Positions 1-12,000 of a stretch of 64,000 nucleotides of DNA are shown in pieces (within the stretch, counting starts at the first letter, position 1; the number at the start of each line of letters is the position of its first letter). The DNA is from Lotus japonicus. Its lineage: Eukaryota > Streptophyta > Magnoliopsida > Fabales > Fabaceae. The notes under the pieces are model-generated. The model was given only the letters and a program-made list of their open reading frames with translations. It did no database searches and was not told where the DNA came from. A program made the translations under genes and the position numbers. The stretch is from NCBI RefSeq assembly GCF_012489685.1, contig NC_080043.1:46515127-46579126 (forward strand), in the 5' to 3' direction.

Positions 1-1662
1 CAGAACATGAGGCAACGAAGATGGATGGAGTTTATCAAGGACTACGAGTTTACGCTGCAATATCACCCTGGGAAGGCAAATGTAGTTGCTGATGCTTTGA
101 GTAGGAAGATGCATGTCTCGTCAATGATGGTTAAAGAGCTGGAGTTGCTGGAACAATTTCGAGATATGAGTTTAGCTGTGACACCGTCTGAGGGAATGTT
201 GAAGTTCGGAATGATCAGAATCGCCAATGGACTGATGGAAGAGATTGGAGGGCAACAATTGCAAGATGCGTTTCTGCTAGAGAAGAGGAACTTAGTAATT
301 CAAGGGAAAGACCTAGAGTTCAAGATAGGAACTGACAATATCCTACGATGCAAAGACAGAGTTTGTGTACCCAACAATCCAGAATTGAGAAGGCTAACCA
401 TGGATGAAGGGCACAAGAGCAAATGGAGCATTCATCCTGGAATGACAAAGATGTGTCAAGACTTGAAACTGAATTTTTGGTGGCCGGGAATGAAGAAACA
501 AGTGGCCGAGTATGTAGCTGCATGTTTGACTTGGCAAAAGGCTAAGGTAGATCATCAGAGACCTGATGGTATGCTACAGAGTTTAGACGTGCCACAATGG
601 AAATGGGATAACATATCCATGGATTTTGTGGTGGCTTTGCCAAGAACACAGAAGAGACACGATTCGATTTGGGTAATTGTGGATCGTTTGACCAAGTCAG
701 CGCATTTTCTACCAGTGAGAACTACCTACAACGTGGAAAAGTTGGCTGAGATTTATGTGGCTGAGATTGTGAGACTACACGGAGTTCCGACGAGTATTGT
801 GTCTGATCGGGATCCAAAGTTTACTTCGCACTTTTGGGGAGCTCTTCATGATGCGTTAGGAACCAAGTTAAGTTTGAGTTCGACGTATCATCCGCAAACT
901 GACGGGCAAACAGAGAGAACTATTCAGTCGTTAGAGGATCTACTACGTGCTTGTGTGTTAGACAACAGAGGAAGTTGGGATGATCTTCTGCCATTGATCG
1001 AATTCACCTACAACAATAGTTTTCATGCGAGCATTGGGATGGCACCGTATGAGGCTTTGTATGGTCGAAAGTGTAGGACACCGTTGTGTTGGTATCAAGA
1101 TGGGGAGAGTTTGTTGATTGGGCCTGAACTTCTGCAACAGACGACTTAGAAGGTTAAGCAGATCAGAGAAAAGATGAGAGCTTCACAGAGCAGACAGAAG
1201 AGTTATGCCGATCAGAGGCGTAGAACCCTAGAATTTGAAGAGGGCGACCATGTGTTTCTACGAGTAACTCAGACTACGGGAGTTGGGCGGGCTATTAAGT
1301 CAAGGAAGCTCACGCCCAAGTTTATTGGACCTTACCAAATCACTCGACGTGTTGGACCAGTTGCGTATCAGATTGCGCTACCACCGTTTCTTTCCAACAT
1401 TCATGATGTTTTTCCCATGTCACAGTTGAGGAAGTACATTTCAGACCCGACTCATGTAATCGAGCCAGACAATGTTGAACTGAAGGATGATTTGACTTTT
1501 GAGGCACCACCGATTCGTATTGGGGATAGAAGAGTGAAACAGCTGAGAGGGAAGCAGATTGCATTAGTGAAAGTGATATGGAACAACGATAAGGGAGACG
1601 CTACATGGGAATTGGAAGACAAGATCAAGGAACAGTATCCCGGAGTTTTCGCAGAACTCTGA
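1..1662 (+). pseudogene. Tekay pol 3' part: RNase H end, integrase, chromodomain (E1)
   Basis: Incomplete at the window start. The reading frame opens in the RNase H tail ([25 protein letters not shown]). Counting from the Met at position 7, integrase follows: zinc-binding H136 and H143, C173, then W176 where the family has the second Cys; catalytic triad D206, D267, E303 with exactly 35 residues between D267 and E303, so DD35E is intact. After a GPY/F-type region the C-terminus is the degenerate type II chromodomain typical of Tekay/Del chromoviruses (VKVIWNN..GDATWELEDKI). Integrase would insert the cDNA, and the chromodomain would steer it to heterochromatin. One nonsense codon, TAG at 1147-1149, replaces the GAG still present in the relative at 25172-25903; downstream the same frame stays open to TGA at 1660. 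The frame is otherwise intact, so this was a recently active element. Protease and reverse transcriptase lie outside the window. Confidence 0.88.
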
Positions 1663-1687
1663 GTTTCGAGGACGAAACTTTCTTTTT

Positions 1688-1695
1688 GGAGGGGA
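1688..1695 (+). other. Polypurine tract of E1
   Basis: A purine run (GGAGGGGA) follows the pol stop and directly precedes the 3' LTR. The same context, TTTCGAGG.CGAAACTTTC then T-run and GGAGGG, precedes the 3' LTRs of E2 and E4, which identifies it as the plus-strand priming site. Confidence 0.7.
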
Positions 1696-1869
1696 TTTAC
1701 TGAACTAGTTACTTTTCCGACTCACGCGTAGAATCAGTGTAAGCATGACAAGAGTTCGCCGTTTCAGAAAGATTAATGAAGAAGAAAGTTCAGGAATTGC
1801 TTGAGGAATGTTTCATAGTTGTTTTAGGAGTTAGTACGAGTCGTCTTCACACCTGCCTTATGGCGAGAG
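1696..1869 (+). repeat. E1 3' LTR (type B), first part
   Basis: Start of the E1 3' LTR. It matches the complete LTR start read on the minus strand from 36314, but the first ~12 bases (TGTAAGACCTGG) are missing, so the terminus is degenerate. It is interrupted at 1869 by E2 and resumes at 13033. The last five bases, 1865-1869 (GAGAG), are the left target-site duplication of E2. Confidence 0.75.
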
Positions 1870-2585
1870 TGTGAGACCCAAGATTTTAAGCTTAGAATAA
1901 ATTAGTGAAATTCCTTATTAACGAATAAGTTCGATGTATCGTGAAGGGAAACCTGAACAAGAGTTTATTGGATGAAATAAATTTATGAAGGAGAAGGTTC
2001 AGGAAAAGTTCAAGGATTGTATCAAAACCGATAAAAGTATAGCACGACTAACATTCGCCTAATCTTAGGTCAAAGACACTAGTAAATAGCTAATTTACAC
2101 TTTAGGACGCGATGGAAACTAATTCCAAAAATCTTCAGAGAAATGTTAGAATTTCTCTTATTCGTCTGTAAACAAGTATTTCGATGCGAAACCCTGGAAT
2201 GTACGAACGTCAAATTCCAATTCTCGGAAGTTTGCCAAAACGGAATTTCTGATAGTTCAGAAACCCTAAAATCTACGGACGATGAAGACTTTTTCTATTC
2301 AGAGCTTCAAACGAAGATTCCACACGCGTACACCCATTTCTCTTGATGTTTCCAATCTTTCTTCAGAAGGAAGTTTCTGCATCCGAGGTCAATATCATAA
2401 AGTGCATAAAGTGCATTTTTAATGCCGGTAAGCATTAAAAACAAGCCTCGAAAACCAAAAATCATACTGATATTTCTTTGAAGAATTAAAAGATTCAGCG
2501 GGAAGAATATCGTGTGTAAAATACGTTGGAATCAGTAGGAAAAATCGGAATCGCGAAATAATCATTTTTCCGCATTTTCCAAATC

Positions 2586-2595
2586 CTATAAATAG
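2586..2595 (+). promoter_or_regulatory. TATA box of E2 5' LTR
   Basis: CTATAAATAG in a locally distinct AT context, followed ~50 bp later by a GAGAGG-rich leader. Equivalent boxes lie at the matching place in the E2 3' LTR (9738-9747), type B (13544-13551; 35615-35624 minus), E4 (32323-32332 minus) and A4 (43044-43053). Conservation of position across diverged LTRs supports promoter function. Confidence 0.7.
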
Positions 2596-4400
2596 GTGGA
2601 AAATGAAAAAAAAAACCAAAAAAATTCTCACCTTTGAGAGGGAGTGGCCGAGAGCTTGAGAGGAGGAGAGGAGAAGTTGATTTTCACCGTTTCTTGCCCG
2701 ATTGCTTCACCGTTCGTTGCTAATCGAAGACATCGAGGTATAGTTACTATCCCTCACTTCTGATCGTCAGATCTGTCGACTTTTTCTATGTTTTTCTGAA
2801 CTCAAAGTTTGGAGCTTTTTGTAAAATTGTCCAAATAGATTGATTTCTCTGTCTAAACATCTTCCCTACGTGCCCAAGAGCACTTCTGTCGGATTAGTTT
2901 TTCCGTAATGTCGCCGAAATTCCGCCGGAATCAATTTTTACCTCAAATACCCATTTTGGGGCAAAGTCTCAATCTTTCGGTTTAGAACTCACGACTTAGC
3001 TTAGTGTCAGTAGGATTAGTTGTCATAAACGTCGTTAGTGACATTTCCATCCGATTAGTTTTTCAAAATTCGAATTTTTGATTTTCCGAGCTAAAAATAT
3101 GGACCAAAATACCCCTGTGTTAGTTTTCGACCCGATAATTTTTCTGAGAGTTTCCCTGGCCTAGATATCGCCTAAGAATACCTAGGAATTGATTTAGATC
3201 GAAGAAAAAGTTCGAAAACCCTATTTTCCATAGTGGCCGAAACCTATTTGCTTGGGTACCGTGTCCAAAAATAATTTTTGGGTCTCTATGACCTGAGCCA
3301 TTGCGTAGCTTTTTCAATTGTGGAAATTTTGGCGTCGGTTTCGTGTCATTCCGAGTTCTGTAGCTCAAGTTATGCACGTTTTAGCGAATAAAGTGTTTTT
3401 GTACAAAACCTGAATCGAGTCAAAACTCATCCATTCGGGGAAAGCCCTTCCTTTCGTGCCTAAATGTTGTACTCTGAAGCTTCTTGAGCTTAGTCGAACA
3501 TTAGTTAGGATTGTTTCGACGGTATCGACTTGTTTTGATTCATTATTGCTTTGTTTGCTCAAAGGTTCGATTGTGGAAACTTTGGGATTGACTGAACAAG
3601 CTTGTGAGGGAGACCTACACCGCGAGACTGGAACAACTCGAGGTTAGGGCAACTTACTTACTAGCTATTTTTGTGTGTAGGCGTCGATAAATTCGACTTG
3701 AATGTATTGTGATCGTGAGTGGCAACTCACCGTCATTAGTTAATGACCTAGAGTCGACTTGTTCGACTTATTTGTTAAATTCTGCACAAATATTGCATGA
3801 ACTGTTCTGAAAAATGTTTTCTGGAGGCTTCGACCGAGTGAACTTATATGAGACGTGTGTCTCCGTTTTCTAAGAGGCTTCTGCCGTTTACTGGTTTCTG
3901 TCTTATCGCTTTCTAGTGGACATGACAGGGTTATGTTTTGCAGCACTGCATTAATGTTTCATCGCTCAATAGAGCTTGATGTATTTGTGTTTAAGATTAA
4001 ATTGTGCTGACTGTATTCGTGCATTTAATGCGACTTTCGGAGTGTGGATTACACTTATCTTCGTCATGGCAATGACGGGTTTGTTTTGGGAATGTTTGAT
4101 AGGTCGAACCAAGGTTCGAGCCTTTATTGTTTTTGGAATCGAGACCTTCCCGGGGAATTACTTGGGTTTATTGGGATCTTTTTACTTATAGAGTTTTGAA
4201 ACAAACGAAATCAGAACTTGATTTGTAAATGAAATTCATAATACACTAATCAAAGATAGAACACTTTTAAATAATGATGATAACCTCTTGGAAAAGACTT
4301 AGGATGTGAAAATGGTTTGGAAAACGGGAAGGGTCGACAATCTAAGTGTGAGGAAAACTTTGAGTGCGATAGCACCTTTTGTTTCTTTAGTGGTTTATCT

Positions 4401-4666
4401 AGCCATCCAAAGGATGAGCCTGGGATGATTGGAAAGTCCCCAAGTGCGAGTGCACCATCTTTACTCATTGAGCAGCCTTTCGGCCATCGAGCTGATGAGC
4501 CTGAGTAAATTGAAAAGTCACTGAGTGCGAGCAGCATTCTCCTTGTTCGTCGAACAGTCCATTTGACCATCGAGCCGGTGAGTCAAAGTAACTTGAAAAG
4601 TCACTGAATGCCAGATGCATTCTTTTGCTCGTTGAGCAGTTTGTTTGGCCATCGTGACGGTGAGCC
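4401..4666 (+). repeat. Four ~82-bp tandem units with covarying hairpins (E2 LTR)
   Basis: Units begin at 4401, 4482, 4565 and 4647 (period 81-83). Each carries a 20-nt hairpin of form xxC-CATC-5 nt-GNTG-A-Gxx with a bulged A; the outer pair varies together (GGC with GCC, GAC with GTC). Between them lie palindromes TGTTCG-T-CGAACA (4544-4556) and TGCTC-GTT-GAGCA (4626-4638), which also differ by a paired T-A/C-G exchange. Confidence 0.7.
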
Positions 4667-5888
4667 CAAGTGACTAGTAAAGTTACCAAATGCGATTAGC
4701 ACTTCTTTGTTTACCTTAGGGTATTGTAGAGACAATGTACTCTAGCTAGACACGCGTGCCTTGGTGAGGACGATTCGTTGTTTGGCTAACCATATTGCAT
4801 TCATGCATACATTTCTTGGAAAGTTTGTTGCTTTTCGAAGGACGATATCAGATCGGACTTCAACGGAGCTAGATGCCCCAAATGGAGCTAGCTGCTTCAC
4901 AAGAGCGTGCTGCTTCACAGGAGCGTGCTGCTTCATAAAAGCGAGGTGCTTTAGCGAAGCAAGGTGCTTGGCTTGTCCCATCCATCGAGATGGTGACATT
5001 TCATCCGGATCATCTTTTGAGCATGACATTGCACTGGCACGCCATGCACCTAACCATACTTGTGGATGTTATTGTGTTTTGTTGTTGATAAACATCGTTA
5101 TATATATCTTGATGATTTTATGTTGATAAACATGCTATGTATCAACCTTAGGGTAGGCAATACATGACTTATATGTATATATACAACATATATATATATA
5201 CCCCCTTTATCACATGTTGTTTGTATTATCTATTTTATTCCGTGAGTTGACCCTAGCGCCTTGGCTTTGTGTGTATGTTTGTGTTTGGGCGGTGGGCCTG
5301 CTGCCAGGCGTCCGTCAGCCGGTTCGTGATGATTCGTTGTGCGGGAAAGACCCGGAGCGAAATGACTATTACTGAAGCTTTCGACGAGGACCCGGACTTC
5401 ATGCCTGATCGAGGAAGGGTCGATGAAAGTAGTGTGGGATATGGGTGGTTAGAGTCTTTGAGTTGGTTGTTAGAGTCATAGCTCTGATTCGTCTTGTGTA
5501 CTTTTGGGACAGGGTAGTCTCCGACACGTTACTTTCGTGTGGTTCTCCGTAGTTGGGAATCCCATGGAGTAGTCGGTTGTAGAGGTCTAGAGGCGGCCAT
5601 CCGGGGCTAACTATTCCTTTCTGTCACTTGTTTAATATTTCGAACTAATTATGCTTTCTGAAAACTTGTAAACCTTGCCGTCACTGGAGGATGCTCGTGA
5701 CGATGCTTTTAGTTACAGCAGGATTGTAATAGTATTGTATATTAATCGCTGTTAATCGCGGTTGGGATGAGTCTTTAATTCGACAAGTCTTTTATTTAAA
5801 CAAAACGAAAAAAAAAATACCTGCTTTTCCGCTTTATATTATTTTCGAGTGACTAAAGTGACGCCACCGAAATCGGGGTGTTACATTG

Positions 5889-5900
5889 TGGTATCAGAGC
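5889..5900 (+). other. Primer binding site, tRNA-Met initiator (E2)
   Basis: TGGTATCAGAGC begins three bases after the LTR end, the standard plant primer site complementary to the 3' end of initiator tRNA-Met. It is shared by E4 and the copia fragment. Confidence 0.9.
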
Positions 5901-6096
5901 TTGTCGAGTCTTTCGGGAGTCTTTGGGGAATAGGTCTTCTATGCTAGGTTGTGTGACTCTGCGAAGAGTGAAAATTGATTGTCTGCAAGCGATTTTTCGC
6001 TTTAATTGATTGAAGTTGCTACATAATCATATTGTATAGCTATGTATAATACTATCTTATGATTGGTACTGATTGTTTGCTAAACGAATACAGAAC

Positions 6097-7357
6097 ATGG
6101 TGAACGCGAACCAACTTGCTGAGATGGTGGCCACTTTGGTCCAATCAATGACTGTACAAACGAATGACAATGCACAGAGGCGTGCTGCTGAGGATGCACG
6201 CGAGCTACACCGGCTTCAGAGAGAAGTAGCCCTGGACCAGAACAGGGGATTGAATGATTTTAGAAGGTAGGACCCACCCAAGTTCACAGGTGGGACTGAC
6301 CCGGACAATGCGGATCTATGGATCCAAGAGATTGAGAAGATTTTCGAAGTACTACAGACTAGTGAAGGGGCCAAGGTGGGCCTGGCAACTTAGCTGCTGC
6401 GGGGCGATGATGGAAGCAAATAATGTGGAAGTGAACTGGGCTTCATTTCGTGCTGCTTTTCTGGAGAAGTATTTTCCAGATAGTGCTCGTGACGAGCGTG
6501 AGGCACAGTTTCTGACTCTTCGTCAGGGTAACATGTCCATTCCGGAATATGCTGCTAAACTGGAATCGTTGGCCAAGCACTTCCGATTCTTCCGCAATGG
6601 GGTCGATGAACCCTACATGTGCAAACGCTTTGTGAATGGGCTGAGGCCTGACATTGAGGACTCAGTGAAACCGTTGGGAATCATGCGCTTCCAGTCCTTG
6701 GTTGAGAAAGCCACAGAAGTGGAGTTAATGAAGAACAAGAGGTTGAATCGTGCTGGAACTGGAGGACCAGTAAGGTCAGGTCCTCAGAACTATAAAGGAA
6801 GAGGTAAATTCAAACAGAGGAGGCCGTATCAGCATCCAGAGGGGAGAAGTTTTACCCCAAGATCTTATAAGCCTTTGACTACTGCCACTCCAGGGGTAGG
6901 AAGCCAATCAGCACACCCAGAGGTGACATGTTTCAGGTGTGGAAAGAATGGACACTATGCTAATGCATGTCTGAACCAAGGGCCTCAATGTTTCAATTGC
7001 AACCAGCCAGGGCATGTGGCCGTCGACTGTAGGGCACACAAGGTGGAGCCAACTATTAATGCTGTGAAAGGAAAGCGCCCTGCTGCTGGAGGAAGAGTTT
7101 ATATCATGGACTGTGAAGGAATTGAAGGTGCTAATGGGTTAATCAGAGGAGAGCGTAAGAACGATGGTAACCTTCTAACCATTCTTTCTCATTCTAGTAC
7201 AATACGCTCCAATACTCTCGTAGCACATGCAACACACCTATTTTACTTATATTGTTTAAGCTTTGACCTTATAGTTATTACGCCTAATAGTACTTTATTT
7301 GACCGTTGCTCGTGTTTAAACTATAGAAGTTACATGAGGTTTAGAATAACACGTTAA
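6097..7357 (+). pseudogene. Tekay gag (E2), stop and frameshift
   Basis: Likely start MVNANQLAEMV at 6097; a Met at 6073 is also in frame. The N-terminal part runs to an in-frame TAG at 6268-6270, after which the same frame continues as capsid (DPPKFTGGTDPDNADLW) until about 6385, where a small deletion shifts it. The capsid resumes in another frame at ~6406 (MMEANNVEVNWASF..FLEKYFPDSARDEREAQF) and is open to 7357. Two CCHC zinc knuckles follow, CFRCGKNGHYANAC (~6929-6970) and CFNCNQPGHVAVDC (~6989-7030). The final ~70 codons replace the expected protease and look like fused noncoding sequence. Gag would form the particle and bind the RNA. Both lesions recur in the mirror copy at 61774-63034, so they predate the duplication. 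Confidence 0.85.
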
Positions 7358-8690
7358 GCCTAGAAAGTAGTCTTGCACCGATGCGTTTAACAAGAAGCTA
7401 GAAGCTGAAGGATGAATCTCAGAGAGATTCCGTATGGATAGTATACGTATGATGTCGAGAGTGTGTAGTTCCGTAGCGGCATCATTGAGGATTTAATATC
7501 AGGGTAATTGAAACTACTGGATGTTAGGAACTCATCGACTGTTCCAGTGGGCTTTTCTAAATCTTCACCTTCGATGTATTAGGCCTGATCAACTTAATAT
7601 TGAGGGGGTGATATTCGGAATCAGAACTGGCAATGGACTTTGATAGATGGATTGGTAAGGTTGATTTGATTGGATCGAGGATTAGTTGAGTTGGGAGGTA
7701 AAGTTCGCGTGAAGTATTTGTTTGCTTGCGAAGGAGTTATAGTTTTAAGAAAAGGATAATCATTTAAGAAGTATTGAAGAATTAAAGGACATTTGAGGTC
7801 CAAACTTGGTGAAAGTTTAGGTTTAAGTCTATAATTCTTGCCTTAAGTGTTTAGGACTCAAAGTTTGTCAGGTCTTGAAACGGGAGACTAAGTATCGGAT
7901 TGATTGGAGGACGATCTAGTTACAGAAAGAGTTAGTATTAAGATGAATACTTGAGGTTGTTGTATGTGGACAAATTTCTTAGAGTCTAAGAATGAATGGA
8001 GCTTTGTTATGGATTTCGATGTTGCATGCTAGGGTAGCAAGTGAATTTCACTAAGTTAAGTGAGGATCTTAGGGTTAAGATTGACCTTGGGAGGTGAAAA
8101 TCATGCACGAATAAGATATTTAGTGGTGTTAGCATTAACGATTGTAGTTAAACCTCAGAATGTTGGGGGATCGGATGATAAAATGACTAGTTAAGTTTCC
8201 TGAGGTACAGTTATGATTTGATCTTCTCGGGAATAAGTTCGGATTTGGGGGAAGTGTTAAGGATTTTAGGTAAGTGTAAAGTGGTTTGTGAATTAGTGAA
8301 GGTTGGTTTTATGGTTCGAGTAAGGGAAGTCTCGAAAAAGGGGAGGTGACAATGATGGATTGTAAGATGTTGATATGATGATTAGCTTATAAGTTGCTGA
8401 TGAATGGATGTTCAAAGGGATTGGGTCTACCGATGCACAAGGTATTAAGACTCAAGTCGAGTGTTAATTTGGATGATGATTTCGTAGAAGATTGATTTCA
8501 GGGTGCGAATAAGGATAGTTACGAAGTTAGAGGTAATGATTAATGGACTAGTAGATTCCAAGGGAATTGTTCGTCTATGAGTTATAGAGTGATCGAGTTA
8601 AGTTTTGAAACATGAGTGAAGATCACAAGGACAAGTTGAACATTCCCTCTGGAATGGCAGAGGTGTACGAGTTTTAAGCAGGATATCGGA
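7358..8690 (+). other. Noncoding internal filler of E2
   Basis: About 1.3 kb between gag and the pol remnant, where protease and reverse transcriptase belong. No long or conserved frame is visible on either strand. A related sequence occupies the same position in E4 (27061-28311, minus) and the right-arm E2 (about 60440-61773), so it is a stable part of this non-autonomous family and not random decay. Confidence 0.7.
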
Positions 8691-9018
8691 CGAACGAAAG
8701 TAAATGAGTAAGTGGATAAGGCTGTGCGATTGCACAGAGTGCCAACCAATATTATTTCCAACACAGAACCGACACGAGTGGTCGAGCCGGACGACATAGA
8801 GCTGAAAGATGAACTGTCTTTCGAAAACGCCGCCAATTAGCATTGGTGACACAAGGATAAAACAGTTGAGGGGAATAGAGATTGTGTTGGTGACAATCAT
8901 TTGGAACAAGGACATATGCGATGCAACATGGGAGCTTAAGGAACAGATCGAAGAACAGTATCCGGAATTTCTACTGAACCGTAAGTTTCGAGGTCGAAAC
9001 TTTCTTTTTGGAGGGTAG
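8691..9018 (+). pseudogene. Tekay integrase/chromodomain remnant with internal deletion
   Basis: A short piece of integrase core (AVRLHRVPTNIISNTEP, equivalent to the segment around D267 in E1) is joined directly to the region before the chromodomain (TRVVEPDDIELKDELSFE), then PPISIGDTRIKQLRG and the type II chromodomain to the element end. The catalytic Glu and the GPY/F region are gone, and the catalytic Asp position reads Asn (SNTEP for SDRDP). The chromodomain part is in a different frame from the core fragment. The same junction is in E4 and in the right arm, so it is a founder deletion of the non-autonomous family. Confidence 0.8.
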
Positions 9019-9021
9019 TAA

Positions 9022-12000
9022 TGTGAGACCCAAGATTTTAAGCTTAGAATAAATTAGTGAAATTCCTTATTAACGAATAAGTTCGATGTATCATGAAGGG
9101 AAACCTGAACAAGAGTTTATTGGATGAAATAAATTTATGAAGGAGAAGGTTCAGGAAAAGTTCAAGGATTGTATCAAAACCGATAAAAGTATAGCACGAC
9201 TAACATTCGCCTAATCTTAGGTCAAAGACACTAGTAAATCGCTAATTTACACTTTAGGACGCGACGGAAACTAATTCCAAAAATCTTCAGAGAAATGTTA
9301 GAATTTCTCTTATTCGTCTGTAAACAAGTATTTCGATGCGAAACCCTGGAATGTACGAACGTCAAATTCCAATTCTCGGAAGTTTGCCGAAACGGAATCC
9401 CTGATAGTTCAGAAACCCTAAAATCTACATACGATGAAGACTTTTTCTATTCAGAGGTTCAAACGAAGATTCCACACGCGTACACCCATTTCTCTTGATG
9501 TTTCCAATCTTTCTTCAGAAGGAAGTTTATGCATCCGAGGTCAATATCATAAAGTGCATAAAGTGCATTTTTAATGCCGGTAAGCATTAAAAACAAGCCT
9601 CGAAAACCAAAAATCATATTGATATTTCTTTGAAGAATTAAAAGATTCAGCGGGAAGAATATCGTGTGTAAAATACGTTGGAATCAGTAGGAAAAATCGG
9701 AATCGCGAAATAATCATTTTTCCGCATTTTCCAAATCCTATAAATAGGTGGAAAATGAAAAAAAACAAAAAAATTCTCACCTTTGAGAGGGAGTGGCCGA
9801 GAGCTTGAGAGGAGGAGAGGAGAAGTTGATTTTCACCGTTTCTTGCCCGATTGCTTCACCGTTCGTTGCTAATCGAAGACATCGAGGTATAGTTACTATC
9901 CCTCACTTCTGATCGTCAGATCTGTCGACTTTTTCTATGTTTTTCTGAGCTCAAAGTTTGGAGCTTTTTGTAAAATTGTCCAAATAGATTGATTTCTCTG
10001 TCTAAACATCTTCCCTACGTGCCCAAGAGCACTTCTGTCGGATTAGTTTTTCCGTAATGTCGCCGAAATTCCGCCGGAATCAATTTTTACCTCAAATACC
10101 CATTTTGGGGCAAAGTCTCAATCTTTCGGTTTAGAACTCACGACTTAGCTTAGTGTCAGTAGGATTAGTTGTCATAAACGTCGTTAGTGACATTTCCATC
10201 CGATTAGTTTTTCAAAATTCAAATTTTTGATTTTCCGAGCTAAAAATATGGACCAAAATACCCCTGTGTTAGTTTTCGACCCGATAATTTTTCTGAGAGT
10301 TTCCCTGGCCTAGATATCGCCTAAGAGTACCTAGGAATTGATTTAGATCGAAGAAAAAGTTCGAAAACCCTATTTTCCATTGTGGCCGAAACCTATTTGC
10401 TTGGGTACCGTGTCCAAAAATAATTTTTGGGTCTCTATGACCTGAGCCATTGCGTAGCTTTTTCAATTGTGGAAATTTTGGCGTCAGTTTCGTGTCATTC
10501 CGAGTTCTGTAGCTCAAGTTATGCACGTTTTAGCGAATAAAGTGTTTTTGTACAAAACCTGAATCGAGTCAAAACTCATCCATTCGGGGAAAGCCCTTCC
10601 TTTCGTGCCTAAATGTTGTACTCTGAAGCTTCTTGAGCTTAGTCGAACATTAGTTAGGATTGTTTCGACGGTATCGACTTGTTTTGATTCATTATTGCTT
10701 TGTTTGCTCAAAGGTTCGATTGTGGAAACTTTGGGATTGACTGAACAAGCTTGTGAGGGAGACCTACACCGCGAGACTGGAACAACTCGAGGTTAGGGCA
10801 ACTTACTTACTAGCTATTTTTGTGTGTAGGCGTCGATAAATTCGACTTGAATGTATTGTGATCGTGAGTGGCAACTCACCGTCATTAGTTAATGACCTAG
10901 AGTCGACTTGTTCGACTTATTTGTTAAATTCTGCACAAATATTGCATGAACTGTTCTGAAAAATGTTTTCTGGAGGCTTCGACCGAGTGAACTTATATGA
11001 GACGTGTGTCTCCGTTTTCTGAGAGGCTTCTGCCTTTTACTGGTTTCTGTCTTATCGCTTTCTAGTGGACATGACAGGGTTATGTTTTGCAGCACTGCAT
11101 TAATGTTTCATCGCTCAATAGAGCTTGATGTATTTGTGTTTAAGATTAAATTGTGCTGACTGTATTCGTTCATTTAATGCGACTTTCGGAGTGTTGATTA
11201 CACTTATCTTCGTCATGGCAATGACGGGTTTGTTTTGGGAATGTTTGATAGGTCGAACCAAGGTTCGAGCCTTTATTGTTTTAGGAATCGAGACCTTCCC
11301 GGGGAATTACTTGGGTTTATTGGGATCTTTTTACTTGTAGAGTTTTGAAACAAACGAAATCAGAACTTGATTTGTAAATGAAATTCATAATACACTAATC
11401 AAAGATAGAACACTTTTAAATAATGATGATAACCTCTTGGAAAAGACTTAGGATGTGAAAATGGTTTGGAAAACGGGAAGGGTCGACAATCTAAGTGTGA
11501 GGAAAACTTTGAGTGCGATAGCACCTTTTGTTTCTTTAGTGGTTTATCTAGCCATCCAAAGGATGAGCCTGGGATGATTGGAAAGTCCCCAAGTGCGAGT
11601 GCACCATCTTTGCTCATTGAGCAGCCTTTCGGCCATCGAGCTGATGAGCCTGAGTAAATTGAAAAGTCACTGAGTGCGAGCAGCATTCTCCTTGTTCGTC
11701 GAACAGTCCATTTGACCATCGAGCCGGTGAGTCAAAGTAACTTGAAAAGTCACTGAATGCCAGATGCATTCTTTTGCTCGTTGAGCAGTTTGTTTGGCCA
11801 TCGTGACGGTGAGCCCAAGTGACTAGTAAAGTTACCAAATGCGATTAGCACTTCTTTGTTTACCTTAGGGTATTGTAGAGACAATGTACTCTAGCTAGAC
11901 ACGCGTGCCTTGGTGAGGACGATTCGTTGTTTGGCTAACCATATTGCATTCATGCATACATTTCTTGGAAAGTTTTTGCTTTCCGAAGGACGATATCAGA

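Larger units (their letters stand above)
1870..5885 (+). repeat. E2 5' LTR (4016 bp)
   Basis: TG...CA-type LTR. Landmarks in order: TATA box at 2586; candidate splice donor TCGAG|GTATAG with GT at 2738; AT-rich stretch to ~4250; four ~82-bp units of paired hairpins (4401-4666); a purine/pyrimidine-poor TATA repeat near 5180-5205; the position of the LTR-encoded ORF, broken here (5269-5481 reads in a shifted, degenerate form); and the very conserved end GACGCCACCGAAATCGGGG..TTACA. A TATA box at offset ~716 implies a short U3 and an R-U5 of ~3.2 kb, which is unusual. Confidence 0.9.

Noticed and set aside
3120..3562. Overlapping minus-strand frames of 60-85 codons in the E2 LTRs
   Set aside because: They recur only because the LTR recurs; opposite to the transcription direction, with no codon-level conservation beyond DNA identity.
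5180..5210. TATATATA tract as an origin or promoter
   Set aside because: A short dinucleotide repeat of variable length in each copy, without a conserved partner signal.
5889..5900. tRNA genes suggested by tRNA-like primer sites
   Set aside because: Only 12-18 bases complementary to a tRNA 3' end, with no cloverleaf or A/B boxes.
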